Assembly (NCBI GenBank): GCA_030589225.1
Contig: JAUUWD010000021.1
Span: forward strand, 1-10,843
Direction: 5' to 3'
DNA length: 10,843 nt
Origin: Desulfobacteraceae bacterium
GTDB taxonomy: Bacteria > Desulfobacterota > DSM-4660 > Desulfatiglandales > Desulfatiglandaceae
Below are positions 1-8,148 of this stretch, piece by piece. The notes beneath the pieces were generated by a model that saw only the letters and a program-made list of their open reading frames with translations, made no database searches and was not told the origin of the DNA. Position 1 is the first letter of the stretch; each line of letters begins with the position of its first letter. A program made the position numbers and the translations under genes.

Positions 1-59
1 ATATAGTATGTCAAGGAAAAACTACCCAATATCTAAGACACCGATGAAAAAAAAGGCAC

Positions 60-88
60 TTGCTATACAGCCAGACAAATCATACCAT
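60..88 (+). promoter_or_regulatory. possible sigma70-type promoter of the M16C peptidase gene
   Basis: TTGCTA at 60-65 (4 of 6 to TTGACA) and TACCAT at 83-88 (4 of 6 to TATAAT) are separated by 17 bases, with the start codon 22 bases further on. It is the best pair in the 110-base leader, but both hexamers are only moderate matches and the leader is AT-rich, so this may be chance. Confidence 0.3.
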
Positions 89-110
89 ATTGCATTTTTA
101 GGAGGGAAAA

Positions 111-3029
111 ATGACAATCATCCATGGTTTTCAACTGCAAAGGGAGCAGTCTATCCGTGAATTGAAAACCCACGCCAGGTTTTACCGTCACGCAAAAACC
201 GGTGCGGAACTTTTGTCCCTTTCAAATGAAGATGAGAACAAGGTCTTTGGCATAACTTTCCGCACGCCCCCATCGGATTCAACGGGAATTGCCCACATCT
301 TAGAGCACTCTGTTCTGTGCGGTTCACGAAAATATCCGGTGAAAGAACCCTTTGTGGAGCTCTTGAAAGGATCTCTTCAAACTTTCTTAAACGCCTTCAC
401 ATACCCCGACAAGACGTGCTACCCTGTGGCCAGTCAGAATCTTCAGGACTTTTACAATCTTATTGACATATACCTCGATGCGGTGTTCTACCCGCGCCTG
501 ACCCCCTTTGTCTTCCAGCAGGAGGGCTGGCACTATGAACTGGAAAATCCTGATGGCCCTCTTTCTTACAAGGGTGTTGTCTTTAATGAGATGAAAGGGG
601 CCTATTCATCCCCTGACAACGTGCTTTCCGAAAAATCCTTGCAATCACTTTTTCCGGACAATACCTACGGTTTTGATTCCGGTGGAAACCCAAAACACAT
701 ACCGGACCTCACCTTTGAGCAATTTCTGACCTTTCATCGAAAATATTATCACCCTTCCAACGCACGAATCTACTTTTACGGGGATGATAACCATGAAGAA
801 CGACTCAGGCTTGTAAACTCATATCTGATGGACTTCGATGCCATTGAAATTAATTCTGCAATCCGGATGCAGGCTTCATTTGAGAAATCCAGGCGCTTTG
901 TTCATTCCTTTATGGTGGGTAAGGAGAAAACCACCCCGGCAAAGGGCATGATCACTCTTAACTGGTTGATGTCCGAAACCATGGATCCAAAGACAAATTT
1001 TTCCCTGCGTATGCTGGAGTATATCCTGCTGGGTATGCCGGCCTCTCCTCTTCGCAAGGCACTCATCGATTCAGGCCTGGGAGAAGATATTGCAGGGGAG
1101 GGCCTCGGCAGCGAGCTGCGGCAGATTTATTTCTCAACCGGGCTTAAAGGTATTGAAATCGAGAATTCGGAGGCAATCGAGGCCCTTATCATGGAAACGC
1201 TGACCACCCTGGCCGAAAAAGGAATCGATCCGCGGACAGTGGAGGCAGCGGCAAACACCATCGAGTTCAGATTGAGAGAAAACAACTCCGGGCATTTTCC
1301 TCAGGGGCTTCACCTTATGCTCCGGTCTCTAACCACCTGGCTTTATGACGGCGATCCCCTGGCCCTGCTTGCTTTTGAAGCGCCTCTTGGGAAGATAAAA
1401 TCCGGTTTGCAGGCGAACAGCGCCGTTTTCCAGGAGATGATTTATCGTTTCTTCCTGAATAACCCCCACCGCACCACCTTGATACTCAAGCCGGACCCTG
1501 CCTTGAGTGAAAGGGAAGAAGCAGCTGAAAAGGATCGTCTGGCAAAGGCACGTGCAGGCATGAGTCCGGATCAATTGGATGAAGCGGCGGATAACACTAT
1601 CAAGCTTAAGCGGTTGCAAGAAACTCCCGATGCCCCCGAGGCCCTGGCCACTATCCCTGTCTTGAAACTTGCGGACCTGAAAAGAGAAAACAAAACCATC
1701 CCGCTGGCGCATTTGGACCGGCAAGGAACACCTATTCTGTTTCACGACCTGTTCACCAATGGCATTGCCTACCTGGACCTGGGGTTTAATATTCATGCCT
1801 TGCCGGATAAATACCTTCCATATGTGCCACTTTTTGGGCGGGCGCTCGTTGAAATGGGAACAGAGAAAGAGGATTTTGTCACACTTACTCAACGCATAAG
1901 CCGGAAAACAGGCGGGATCAGGCCTCAATCATTCATCTCAACGGTGAAAAATGCCAGACAAAGCGCAGCCTGGCTTTTCCTTCGGGCAAAGGCCATGGTG
2001 AACCAGACAGGGTCATTGATGGATATTCTGCGTGATGTACTTCTCACAGTTCGCCTGGACAATAAGGAGCGATTCCGTCAAATGGTGCTTGAGGAAAAGG
2101 CCAGGGCCGAGCAGAAGCTGGTCCCGGCAGGGCATCAAGTGGTGAACTTGCGCCTCAGGGCCCACTTTGGTGAGGCCCACTGGGCCGCAGAACAGATGGG
2201 CGGGATAAGCCATCTCTTTTTTCTAAGGGAACTTATAGGCATGATAGAAAAAAACTGGTCCGATGTCCTCGCCGTTCTTGAGGAAATGCGCCGGCTTCTT
2301 GTTAACCGCAGGGCCATGATTCTTAACGTCACCGTTGACAAAAAAAGCTGGCCGGGTTTTGAGCGGCAGATCCATCAGGCTCTGGGCGCTATGCCTGATG
2401 CTCCGGTCGCTGTAACCGACTGGGCGACCAAAGGTACCCCTCTTTTTGAAGGCATGACCATCCCTTCCCAGGTAAATTACGTGGGTAAGGGAGCAAATCT
2501 CTATGAACTTGGTTACCGATTTCATGGTTCGGCATCGGTCATAACCCGTTATTTGCGCAATTCATATCTATGGGATCGGATTCGCGTGCAGGGCGGAGCC
2601 TACGGGGCTTTTTGCCTTTTTGACCGCCTTTCGGGTGTACTCACCTTTGTCTCATACCGCGATCCCAGCCTTATTAAAACTATCGAGGCATTTGATAACA
2701 CAGCCTCTTTTCTTCGTGACCTGGAGCTTGATGATCAAGAGCTGACAAAAAGCATCATAGGTGCCATCGGGGATCTGGATGCGCATATGCTCCCGGACAC
2801 TAAGGGATACACATCTTTGCTCCGTTATCTTTCCCACGATACGGAAGAGGCGCGCCAGCAATTGCGGGATGAGGTATTGGCAACCGGAAAAGATGATTTC
2901 AGGGCGTTTGGCACGATGCTTGAGGAGGTGAAGAGAACCGGGGTTGTGAAAGTGCTCGGATCACCAGGCGCTATTGATGCAGCCGCGTCCGATAGACCAG
3001 GATGGCTTAATGTATTGAAGGTTCTTTAG
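111..3029 (+). CDS. M16C zinc metallopeptidase, presequence-protease (PreP/Cym1) type
   Basis: A 972-residue insulinase-superfamily peptidase, the usual length for PreP-type single-chain M16C enzymes, which degrade unstructured peptides inside a closed two-half chamber. The inverted zinc motif HxxEH is H62-I-L-E65-H66: two ligands and the catalytic Glu. E160 in the NEMKG segment fits the distal third ligand. The C-terminal half carries R825 and Y831 in RVQGGAY, the Arg/Tyr pair (six residues apart) that anchors substrate in this family. Around residues 460-510 a charged, probably helical stretch (SEREEAAEKDRLAKARAG) matches the hinge that joins the two M16 halves, followed by the M16C-associated domain. 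There is no signal peptide or membrane segment, so a cytoplasmic enzyme is expected. The start is supported by a strong Shine-Dalgarno (AGGAGGG, 100-106) four bases before the ATG. It appears to be transcribed alone; the next gene starts 138 bases later. Family assignment is firm; the substrate is unknown. Confidence 0.95.
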   Translation: MTIIHGFQLQREQSIRELKTHARFYRHAKTGAELLSLSNEDENKVFGITFRTPPSDSTGIAHILEHSVLCGSRKYPVKEPFVELLKGSLQTFLNAFTYPDKTCYPVASQNLQDFYNLIDIYLDAVFYPRLTPFVFQQEGWHYELENPDGPLSYKGVVFNEMKGAYSSPDNVLSEKSLQSLFPDNTYGFDSGGNPKHIPDLTFEQFLTFHRKYYHPSNARIYFYGDDNHEERLRLVNSYLMDFDAIEINSAIRMQASFEKSRRFVHSFMVGKEKTTPAKGMITLNWLMSETMDPKTNFSLRMLEYILLGMPASPLRKALIDSGLGEDIAGEGLGSELRQIYFSTGLKGIEIENSEAIEALIMETLTTLAEKGIDPRTVEAAANTIEFRLRENNSGHFPQGLHLMLRSLTTWLYDGDPLALLAFEAPLGKIKSGLQANSAVFQEMIYRFFLNNPHRTTLILKPDPALSEREEAAEKDRLAKARAGMSPDQLDEAADNTIKLKRLQETPDAPEALATIPVLKLADLKRENKTIPLAHLDRQGTPILFHDLFTNGIAYLDLGFNIHALPDKYLPYVPLFGRALVEMGTEKEDFVTLTQRISRKTGGIRPQSFISTVKNARQSAAWLFLRAKAMVNQTGSLMDILRDVLLTVRLDNKERFRQMVLEEKARAEQKLVPAGHQVVNLRLRAHFGEAHWAAEQMGGISHLFFLRELIGMIEKNWSDVLAVLEEMRRLLVNRRAMILNVTVDKKSWPGFERQIHQALGAMPDAPVAVTDWATKGTPLFEGMTIPSQVNYVGKGANLYELGYRFHGSASVITRYLRNSYLWDRIRVQGGAYGAFCLFDRLSGVLTFVSYRDPSLIKTIEAFDNTASFLRDLELDDQELTKSIIGAIGDLDAHMLPDTKGYTSLLRYLSHDTEEARQQLRDEVLATGKDDFRAFGTMLEEVKRTGVVKVLGSPGAIDAAASDRPGWLNVLKVL

Positions 3030-3032
3030 GAA

Positions 3033-3049
3033 GTGAAATTTTATTTCAC
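3033..3049 (+). terminator. small hairpin after the peptidase gene, possible weak terminator
   Basis: Four bases past the stop codon, GTGAAAT (3033-3039) and ATTTCAC (3043-3049) form a perfect 7-bp stem with a TTT loop, followed by AATTT rather than a run of T. The stem is AT-rich and lacks a proper U-tract, so termination would be weak; it could instead stabilise the mRNA 3' end. Confidence 0.3.
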
Positions 3050-3072
3050 AATTTACCCAACAGTGCTATATG
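3045..3072 (+). promoter_or_regulatory. possible promoter for the RACo-like gene
   Basis: TTCACA at 3045-3050 (5 of 6 to TTGACA) and TATATG at 3067-3072 (4 of 6 to TATAAT) lie 16 bases apart, about 95 bases before the start codon. It overlaps the hairpin at 3033-3049. The support is consensus matching only. Confidence 0.22.
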
Positions 3073-3167
3073 AATACCACCATGGGACCACCTGTTGTCC
3101 GTCTGGGGAACAGAAAAAGACCAGGTAATTCAGCAAAACAGCAAAGTGATAACCGGAGAAAATTTCT

Positions 3168-5042
3168 ATGAAAACGTACACTGTCAATTTTCTGCCCGAT
3201 AATTTGTCTGTTGAAGTGGAAGAAGCCACCCTGATCGCAGAGGCTGCTCAGCAGGCCGGAGTATTTATCAAGAATCTCTGCGGAGGGGAGGGCGTCTGTG
3301 GTCAGTGCCGGGTTCAGGTAACCAGCGGGATTGCAGAAGCGGAAGAACATGCAAAGGCCTTCTTTTCTGATGAGGAAATAGAAAAGGGTTACATCCTGGC
3401 CTGCCAGACGGAAATCCATGACGATCTTGAAATCACGATTCCGCCCGAATCGAGGATGGAAGAGTCCCAGATCATGACCGGGGGAGCTACCGAGGCATAC
3501 GGTGACTCTGAGGCCATGCCTGTTGTGAGGAAACTATTTATCGAGCTAACCCCACCGACCCTTGAAGACAATATCGCCGATATGGAACGTATATCAAGGG
3601 AATTGAGGAAACAGCTTGGCTGGCACTCCTTTGAGATACATCTCAACTGCCTGCAGCACCTGTCTGATAACCTGCGTGAGAATGAGTGGAAAGTAACAGC
3701 CACTGTGGTCAAAGACAGAAATGGCTATCGCATTCTTAAGATAGATCCTCTCGACACGACGGCCCATAATTACGGAGTGGCCATTGATGTGGGTACCACT
3801 ACCGTTGTGGCCCAACTGGTGGATATCAATTCATGGGAGGTGGTTGGTGTTGAAGGCACACACAATATGCAGGCCAGCTACGGGGAAGACGTCATATCAA
3901 GAATGATTTATGCGTGTGGAAAGGGAGGCCTGCACCCCTTGCATGAGGCTGTGGTCAAGAACATCAACCAGCTTATAGAGAAACTGGCTGGTGACAATAG
4001 CATTCCTTTAGAAGAAATTAATGTCATTGTGGCTACGGGTAATACCACCATGGGCCATTTTTTGCTGGGGCTCACCCCTTGCTCCATAAGGCTGGATCCA
4101 TATGTTCCTACGGCTGACGTGTATCCACCCATTTTGGCAAAGGATATCGGCATTCACATTCATCCCAATGGGGTGCTGGAGACCATTCCCAACGTCGCCT
4201 CCTATGTGGGCGGAGATATCGTGGCCGGCGTGATGTCGTGCGGTATGGCCGATAATCCGGAGGTAAAGGGGCTCATTGATATCGGGACCAACGGTGAGAT
4301 TGCAATTGGCAATAATGAATGGCTGGTCTGTTGTTCAGCCTCGGCCGGCCCTGCTTTTGAAGGGGGCGGAACTCGATGCGGCATGCGGGCGACAAAGGGC
4401 GCCATTGAAAAAGTAGAGATAACGAACGGAGAGGTTAAATACCAGACAATAGGTAACGCCAAACCGAGGGGAATATGCGGTTCCGGCTTGATCGACTGTA
4501 TCTATGAATTGGTTAGAAACGGTATTATTGGAGCGGATGGGAAGTTCCACAGGAATCGAGACGATGCCAGACTTGGTGTTGAGGACAATATAGCACACTA
4601 TACCATTGCCCATGCCCATGAGACAGAAAGCGGAGAGACCATCGTAATTACAGAATCCGATATCGACAATCTGATAAAGTCCAAGGGGGCCGTTTTTGCG
4701 GCTATCAAGTCCCTGGTGGACTATATTGGGTTGACATTTGACCAGATAGACAACTTTTACGTTGCCGGCGGATTTGGGAGTTATCTGAACATTTCCAAGG
4801 CCGTTGCCATTGGTCTGTTGCCGGATATCCCACGTGAAAAGATACAATTTATTGGGAACAGTTCCCTAACCGGGGCTCGTATGTGCCTTCTTTCTGAAGC
4901 AGCCCTTGAAAAGTGCATGAACATCTCAAGATCCATGACCAATATCGAGCTCTCTGTTTATCAACCATTTATGGATGAATATATTGCGGCCCTGTTTCTG
5001 CCGCACACAGATCGCAAATTGTTTCCTTCTGTGGAATACTGA
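3168..5042 (+). CDS. [2Fe-2S] ferredoxin/ASKHA-ATPase fusion, RACo-like reductive activator of corrinoid proteins (DUF4445 family)
   Basis: 624 residues. An N-terminal ferredoxin domain (about 1-92) has C38-x5-C44-x2-C47-x31-C79, the ligand set of a [2Fe-2S] cluster. A linker and mixed domain (about 95-200) follows. Then comes an ASKHA (acetate kinase/Hsc70/actin fold) ATPase from about 202 with IDVGTTT (206-212), VATGNTTMGH (288-297), IDIGTNGE (370-377), a glycine-rich SAGPAFEGGGTRCGM segment, GICGSG (435-440) and VAGGFGSY (532-539). This order is that of RACo, which couples ATP hydrolysis to one-electron reduction of inactive Co(II) corrinoid to Co(I). The C-terminal two-[4Fe-4S] domain of RamA-type activators is absent. 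GGAG at 3155-3158 precedes the ATG by nine bases. No corrinoid protein or methyltransferase gene is nearby, so the partner is unknown. It lies in the same direction as the downstream diaphorase genes, separated from the first by 156 bases. Domain calls are firm; the corrinoid role is inferred from the family. Confidence 0.88.
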   Translation: MKTYTVNFLPDNLSVEVEEATLIAEAAQQAGVFIKNLCGGEGVCGQCRVQVTSGIAEAEEHAKAFFSDEEIEKGYILACQTEIHDDLEITIPPESRMEESQIMTGGATEAYGDSEAMPVVRKLFIELTPPTLEDNIADMERISRELRKQLGWHSFEIHLNCLQHLSDNLRENEWKVTATVVKDRNGYRILKIDPLDTTAHNYGVAIDVGTTTVVAQLVDINSWEVVGVEGTHNMQASYGEDVISRMIYACGKGGLHPLHEAVVKNINQLIEKLAGDNSIPLEEINVIVATGNTTMGHFLLGLTPCSIRLDPYVPTADVYPPILAKDIGIHIHPNGVLETIPNVASYVGGDIVAGVMSCGMADNPEVKGLIDIGTNGEIAIGNNEWLVCCSASAGPAFEGGGTRCGMRATKGAIEKVEITNGEVKYQTIGNAKPRGICGSGLIDCIYELVRNGIIGADGKFHRNRDDARLGVEDNIAHYTIAHAHETESGETIVITESDIDNLIKSKGAVFAAIKSLVDYIGLTFDQIDNFYVAGGFGSYLNISKAVAIGLLPDIPREKIQFIGNSSLTGARMCLLSEAALEKCMNISRSMTNIELSVYQPFMDEYIAALFLPHTDRKLFPSVEY

Positions 5043-5115
5043 GACAGAAATGACATGATATGCAAATAAGGTTATTAACTTAACTGCGCAATTGGAATGT
5101 TGGAATAATGGGTTG

Positions 5116-5150
5116 GTTGGTGTTGCGTGTTGCAAGTTGCGCGTTGCGGT
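5116..5150 (+). repeat. degenerate heptanucleotide (7-base period) array, TTGCxxG type
   Basis: Inside the 156-base gap before the cNMP-fold gene, four consecutive 7-base units begin with TTGC (TTGCGTG at 5123, then TTGCAAG, TTGCGCG, TTGCGGT up to 5150). They are preceded by a related GTTGGTG out of phase by one base. The rest of the gap (5043-5115 and 5151-5198) shows no gene or clear promoter. The period resembles that of the arrays at 8143-8384. Confidence 0.7.
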
Positions 5151-5198
5151 TTTAATGGGGAAGTTACGATACATCTAACCAAATTTGAGAGGTCGATC

Positions 5199-5666
5199 AT
5201 GGATCGTAGAGACATTGGAAAAGTCCTGGAAACGTGTGAGTTTTTTATGGGGCTGGATGAAAGTAATATCGACAGGATAGCAGGCCTTTGTCAGGTGGAG
5301 ACTTATAAGCCGGGAGAGTATGTGTTTCGCCAAGGTGATTTTGGAGAGCATCTTTATGTCATTGCCGAAGGCCGAATATTCTTGGAAAGAACGGTTGATT
5401 TAGGTGCGCGCAAGGGAAGAGTTGTAATCGGAATCCTCGGCAAGGGAAGGGTTTTTGGTTGCTGGTCTACGCTTTTGGATGAGCCCCACAATCTCATGTC
5501 CTCGGCCACGAGTGAAAAAACTACAAAAGTCCTTGTCATGAACGGGGAAGAGTTGCGGGAGATGATGCTTGGCGATATGGGGCTTGGGTTTAATGTGTTG
5601 GAGAAGCTCTGCTTCTTGCTTAGAAACAGGATCCGTGGCGCGTACGGTGCCATGGAAAAAATTTAG
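5199..5666 (+). CDS. stand-alone cyclic-nucleotide-binding-fold protein with degenerate ligand cassette
   Basis: 155 residues forming one CAP/cNMP-type beta-barrel domain: YKPGEYVFRQGDFGEHLYVI and the following EGRI are typical of the family's first strands. There is no helix-turn-helix, so it is not a Crp/Fnr transcription factor. The phosphate-binding cassette normally reads FGE(L/I)A..., then PRxA. Here it is FGCWSTLLDE, then PHNLMSSAT. The sugar-binding Glu is a Cys and the phosphate-binding Arg is absent, so cAMP or cGMP binding is unlikely. I prefer the ATG at 5199, which has GAGAGG (5187-5192) six bases upstream. A GTG at 5127 would extend the protein by 24 residues, but those codons come from the heptamer array. 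The gene is 24 bases before the NuoE-like gene and probably cotranscribed, suggesting a regulatory or structural partner of the diaphorase. Fold is well supported; role is inferred. Confidence 0.82.
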   Translation: MDRRDIGKVLETCEFFMGLDESNIDRIAGLCQVETYKPGEYVFRQGDFGEHLYVIAEGRIFLERTVDLGARKGRVVIGILGKGRVFGCWSTLLDEPHNLMSSATSEKTTKVLVMNGEELREMMLGDMGLGFNVLEKLCFLLRNRIRGAYGAMEKI

Positions 5667-5690
5667 TGCGTACACGAATAGGAACCCTCC

Positions 5691-6230
5691 ATGAATCAGG
5701 AAAATAGCCTGGAAGCGGAAGAAAAAGTTATCCTGGATGATATCGCTTCCAGGCTTAAAGTATTTGGAAGGGAAAGAGGAGAGCTTATTCCCATCCTCCA
5801 GATGATTCAAGAAAGGCATGCCTATATTGTGGAAGATGCCATAAAAATGACGGCAGAGCACCTGGGCATCGCAATATGCGAGACCTATGGTGTTGCAACA
5901 TTCTATAACCAGTTCCGTTTTCACCCACCGGGAAAAAACCAGATCAAGGTGTGTTTGGGAACTGCCTGCCATGTAAGAGGCGGTGATATTATTCTTGAAA
6001 ATTTTGAGCGAAAGCTCGAAATTCGGGATGGTGAAACCACACCTGACAGGGAATTCAGTATTGAGAGAGTGGTATGTGTCGGATGCTGTGCGCTGGCACC
6101 GGTAGCCATTGTAAATGAGACCGTCCAGGGACATATGGCCCCCAGCAAGGTGGAAGGACTCATCCTTGGTTTCAAGATAGAAAAAGAAAAGGCAGAAAGA
6201 GAAAAACAGAAAAGTGAGCCCGCTCAATAA
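5691..6230 (+). CDS. nuoE: NuoE-like thioredoxin-fold [2Fe-2S] subunit (HydC/HndA/HoxE type)
   Basis: 179 residues, typical for the 24-kDa complex I subunit family. The N-terminal helical part (about 10-75) contains the familiar ELIPILQMIQE and YGVATFYNQF segments. The C-terminal thioredoxin-like domain carries the four cluster ligands C88-x4-C93 and C129-x3-C133 (VCLGTAC and VCVGCC). An extra Cys at 132 sits beside the last ligand. In the family this subunit holds an off-path [2Fe-2S] cluster next to the FMN of NuoF, and in electron-bifurcating enzymes it is required for activity. The last 20 residues (IEKEKAEREKQKSEPAQ) form a charged tail. AGGA at 5680-5683 lies seven bases before the ATG. 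Its stop codon overlaps the next gene's start by 17 bases, implying translational coupling. Family assignment is firm; the nuo symbol reflects homology, not membership of a proton-pumping complex I. Confidence 0.92.
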   Translation: MNQENSLEAEEKVILDDIASRLKVFGRERGELIPILQMIQERHAYIVEDAIKMTAEHLGIAICETYGVATFYNQFRFHPPGKNQIKVCLGTACHVRGGDIILENFERKLEIRDGETTPDREFSIERVVCVGCCALAPVAIVNETVQGHMAPSKVEGLILGFKIEKEKAEREKQKSEPAQ

Positions 6231-8148
6231 CGAAACAGTACAAAAAGCGTTTGGCGTCATCCGGGATGAGGCAAAGAGACGTCGTGATGCATTCCGTGAG
6301 GAACCTGTTCCAAAAATTCAAATTGGAATGGCTACATGCGGTATTGCCTCGGGGGCTTTGGAGACAAAGAATGCATTCGAAGAAGTGCTTGCGGAACGAA
6401 AGATTGAAGCTCACATCAGGACTGTTGGGTGTATCGGTCATTGTTATGCGGAGCCGGTTGTTATTATGGATCATCCTGAATCCGGCTTCCCGCCAATTTT
6501 CTATCACAACGTAACACCTGGTAAGGCAAAGATGCTGGCAAAATCCTTTCTGGAAGAGGGTGACCCCCTTTTTGAGCATGTCCTTGGTGCTATGGAGGAG
6601 AATGATTTGGTCCCGCAGGTCCTGGATTTTCCCAGATTCAACCAGGAAAAGAGGGTGGTTTTGGAGAAATGCGGGCGTGTAGACCCTGAGGACATCTATG
6701 AATATATCGCAGATGGGGGATATGAAACGCTTGCGAAAATACTCCAACTGGCCCCAAATGAGATCATCGAAGAGGTGCAGAAATCGGGTCTGAGGGGAAG
6801 GGGAGGTGCCGGATTCCCCACAGGGAGAAAGTGGGATTTGGCAAGAAATGCGGATGGGCAGCATAAGACGGTGATATGCAATGCAGATGAGGGGGATCCT
6901 GGGGCGTACATGGATCGAACCCTTTTGGAGAGTAACCCTCACCAGGTCCTTGAGGGTATGGCCATTTGTGCTTATGCTGTGGGTGCTCAAAAAGCAATAG
7001 TCTATGTAAGAGCAGAATATCCCCTTGCTGTGAAAATAGTTACAAAGGCCATAGGGCAGGCCAGGGAACTGGGTCTATTGGGGGAAGGGGTCCTTGGCAG
7101 CTCGTTTGATTTGGAAATTGATGTGTTCCAGGGGTCCGGAGCCTTTGTGTGTGGCGAGGAAACGGCCCTGATACAATCCATTGAGGGGAACAGAGGAATG
7201 CCCCGGCATCGTCCCCCTTACCCCGTCCAGCAAGGCCTGGGGGGGCAGCCGACAGTTATCAACAATGTGAAGACCCTGGCCTCCATCCCACCTATAATAG
7301 AACATGGCGCAACCTGGTTCAGGGCCATTGGTACTGAGAAAAGTCCAGGGACCGCCATTTTTTCTGTTGTTGGGAATATTGTTCATGCAGGTTTGGTGGA
7401 GATCCCCATGGGAGTGACACTCAGGACCCTCATTTTTGATATATGTGGCGGTGTACCGAACAAAAAGAAATTTAAGGCAGTACAAATTGGCGGCCCTTCC
7501 GGAGGCTGCCTGCCTGAGGATTTTCTGGATACGCCCATTGATTTTGACTCCCTGATACAGGCAGGCGCCATGATGGGTTCCGGAGGTATGGTGGTGATGG
7601 ATGAGGATACCTGTATGGTAGATGTGTCTCGCTACTTCCTTGATTTTACCCAAAAGGAATCCTGTGGTAAATGCACCTTTTGCAGGATCGGGACCCATCA
7701 CCTGCTCAATACACTGGAGCGGATAACCAAGGGAGAAGGCCGTGATGGTGACCTTGAACAACTGGAAACACTGAGTGAAGATATTAAGGATGGTTCGCTC
7801 TGTGGTTTGGGCAAGACCGCGCCGAATCCGGTGCTCACGTCTCTGCGATACTTCAGAGATGAGTACGAGGCGCATGTTAAAGAAAGACGCTGCCCTGCCA
7901 GAATGTGCCGTACCTTAACTGCCTTTTACATTGATCTGGATAAATGCGCACGCGGGTGCGATGCCTGTGTTGGAAGTTGCCCTGTGGAGGCCATCTTTAC
8001 CACCAAAGATCGAAAGAAAGGGGTTGACCAGAGCCTATGCGTAAAATGTGGCGAGTGTATGGTTGCCTGCCCAGCGGAATATGACGCCGTGATGAAGGTT
8101 TCTCCTCCGGACCTCGCTCCCATTATAGAGCAGGCTGTTGATGATTGA
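6214..8148 (+). CDS. nuoF: NuoF-like FMN/NAD(P)H-binding diaphorase subunit with extra N- and C-terminal iron-sulfur domains (HydB/HndC type)
   Basis: 644 residues, longer than complex I NuoF (about 440) because of added domains, as in HydB and HndC of bifurcating hydrogenases. Residues about 33-120 are a thioredoxin-like ferredoxin domain with only three family cysteines (C42, C73, C77). The NuoF core (about 150-560) has the glycine-rich RGRGGAGFPTGRKW (194-207), NADEGDPGAYMDR (223-235) and GAFVCGEETALI (309-320) motifs for FMN and NAD(P)H, then the [4Fe-4S] ligands C484-x2-C487-x2-C490 and C530. The C-terminus is a two-[4Fe-4S] ferredoxin: C578-x3-C582-x2-C585-x3-C589 and C609-x2-C612-x2-C615-x3-C619. 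The first set has one more residue than the usual Cx2C spacing. The likely start is GTG at 6214, inside the nuoE end, with only a purine-rich upstream stretch. The next in-frame Met is residue 39, inside the first domain, so it is unlikely. It passes electrons between NAD(P)H and the cluster chain; whether it bifurcates cannot be read from sequence by eye. Confidence 0.93.
   Translation: MSPLNNETVQKAFGVIRDEAKRRRDAFREEPVPKIQIGMATCGIASGALETKNAFEEVLAERKIEAHIRTVGCIGHCYAEPVVIMDHPESGFPPIFYHNVTPGKAKMLAKSFLEEGDPLFEHVLGAMEENDLVPQVLDFPRFNQEKRVVLEKCGRVDPEDIYEYIADGGYETLAKILQLAPNEIIEEVQKSGLRGRGGAGFPTGRKWDLARNADGQHKTVICNADEGDPGAYMDRTLLESNPHQVLEGMAICAYAVGAQKAIVYVRAEYPLAVKIVTKAIGQARELGLLGEGVLGSSFDLEIDVFQGSGAFVCGEETALIQSIEGNRGMPRHRPPYPVQQGLGGQPTVINNVKTLASIPPIIEHGATWFRAIGTEKSPGTAIFSVVGNIVHAGLVEIPMGVTLRTLIFDICGGVPNKKKFKAVQIGGPSGGCLPEDFLDTPIDFDSLIQAGAMMGSGGMVVMDEDTCMVDVSRYFLDFTQKESCGKCTFCRIGTHHLLNTLERITKGEGRDGDLEQLETLSEDIKDGSLCGLGKTAPNPVLTSLRYFRDEYEAHVKERRCPARMCRTLTAFYIDLDKCARGCDACVGSCPVEAIFTTKDRKKGVDQSLCVKCGECMVACPAEYDAVMKVSPPDLAPIIEQAVDD

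Noticed and set aside
3092..3113. Hairpin CTGTTGTCC/GGGGAACAG in the leader of the RACo-like gene
   Set aside because: One mismatch and one wobble in a 9-bp stem, no T-tract and no similarity to a known riboswitch; could be chance.
5127..5198. Extended GTG start for the cNMP-fold gene
   Set aside because: The extra 24 residues are encoded by the heptamer array and do not belong to the fold; the ATG at 5199 has a good Shine-Dalgarno.
5400..6260. 286-codon minus-strand open frame opposite the cNMP-fold and nuoE genes
   Set aside because: It runs antisense to two well-supported genes, its translation resembles no family, and it spans two gene boundaries.
7075..7875. 266-codon minus-strand open frame inside the nuoF-like gene
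   Set aside because: It is antisense to conserved FMN and iron-sulfur motifs and has no family features; an overlap artefact.
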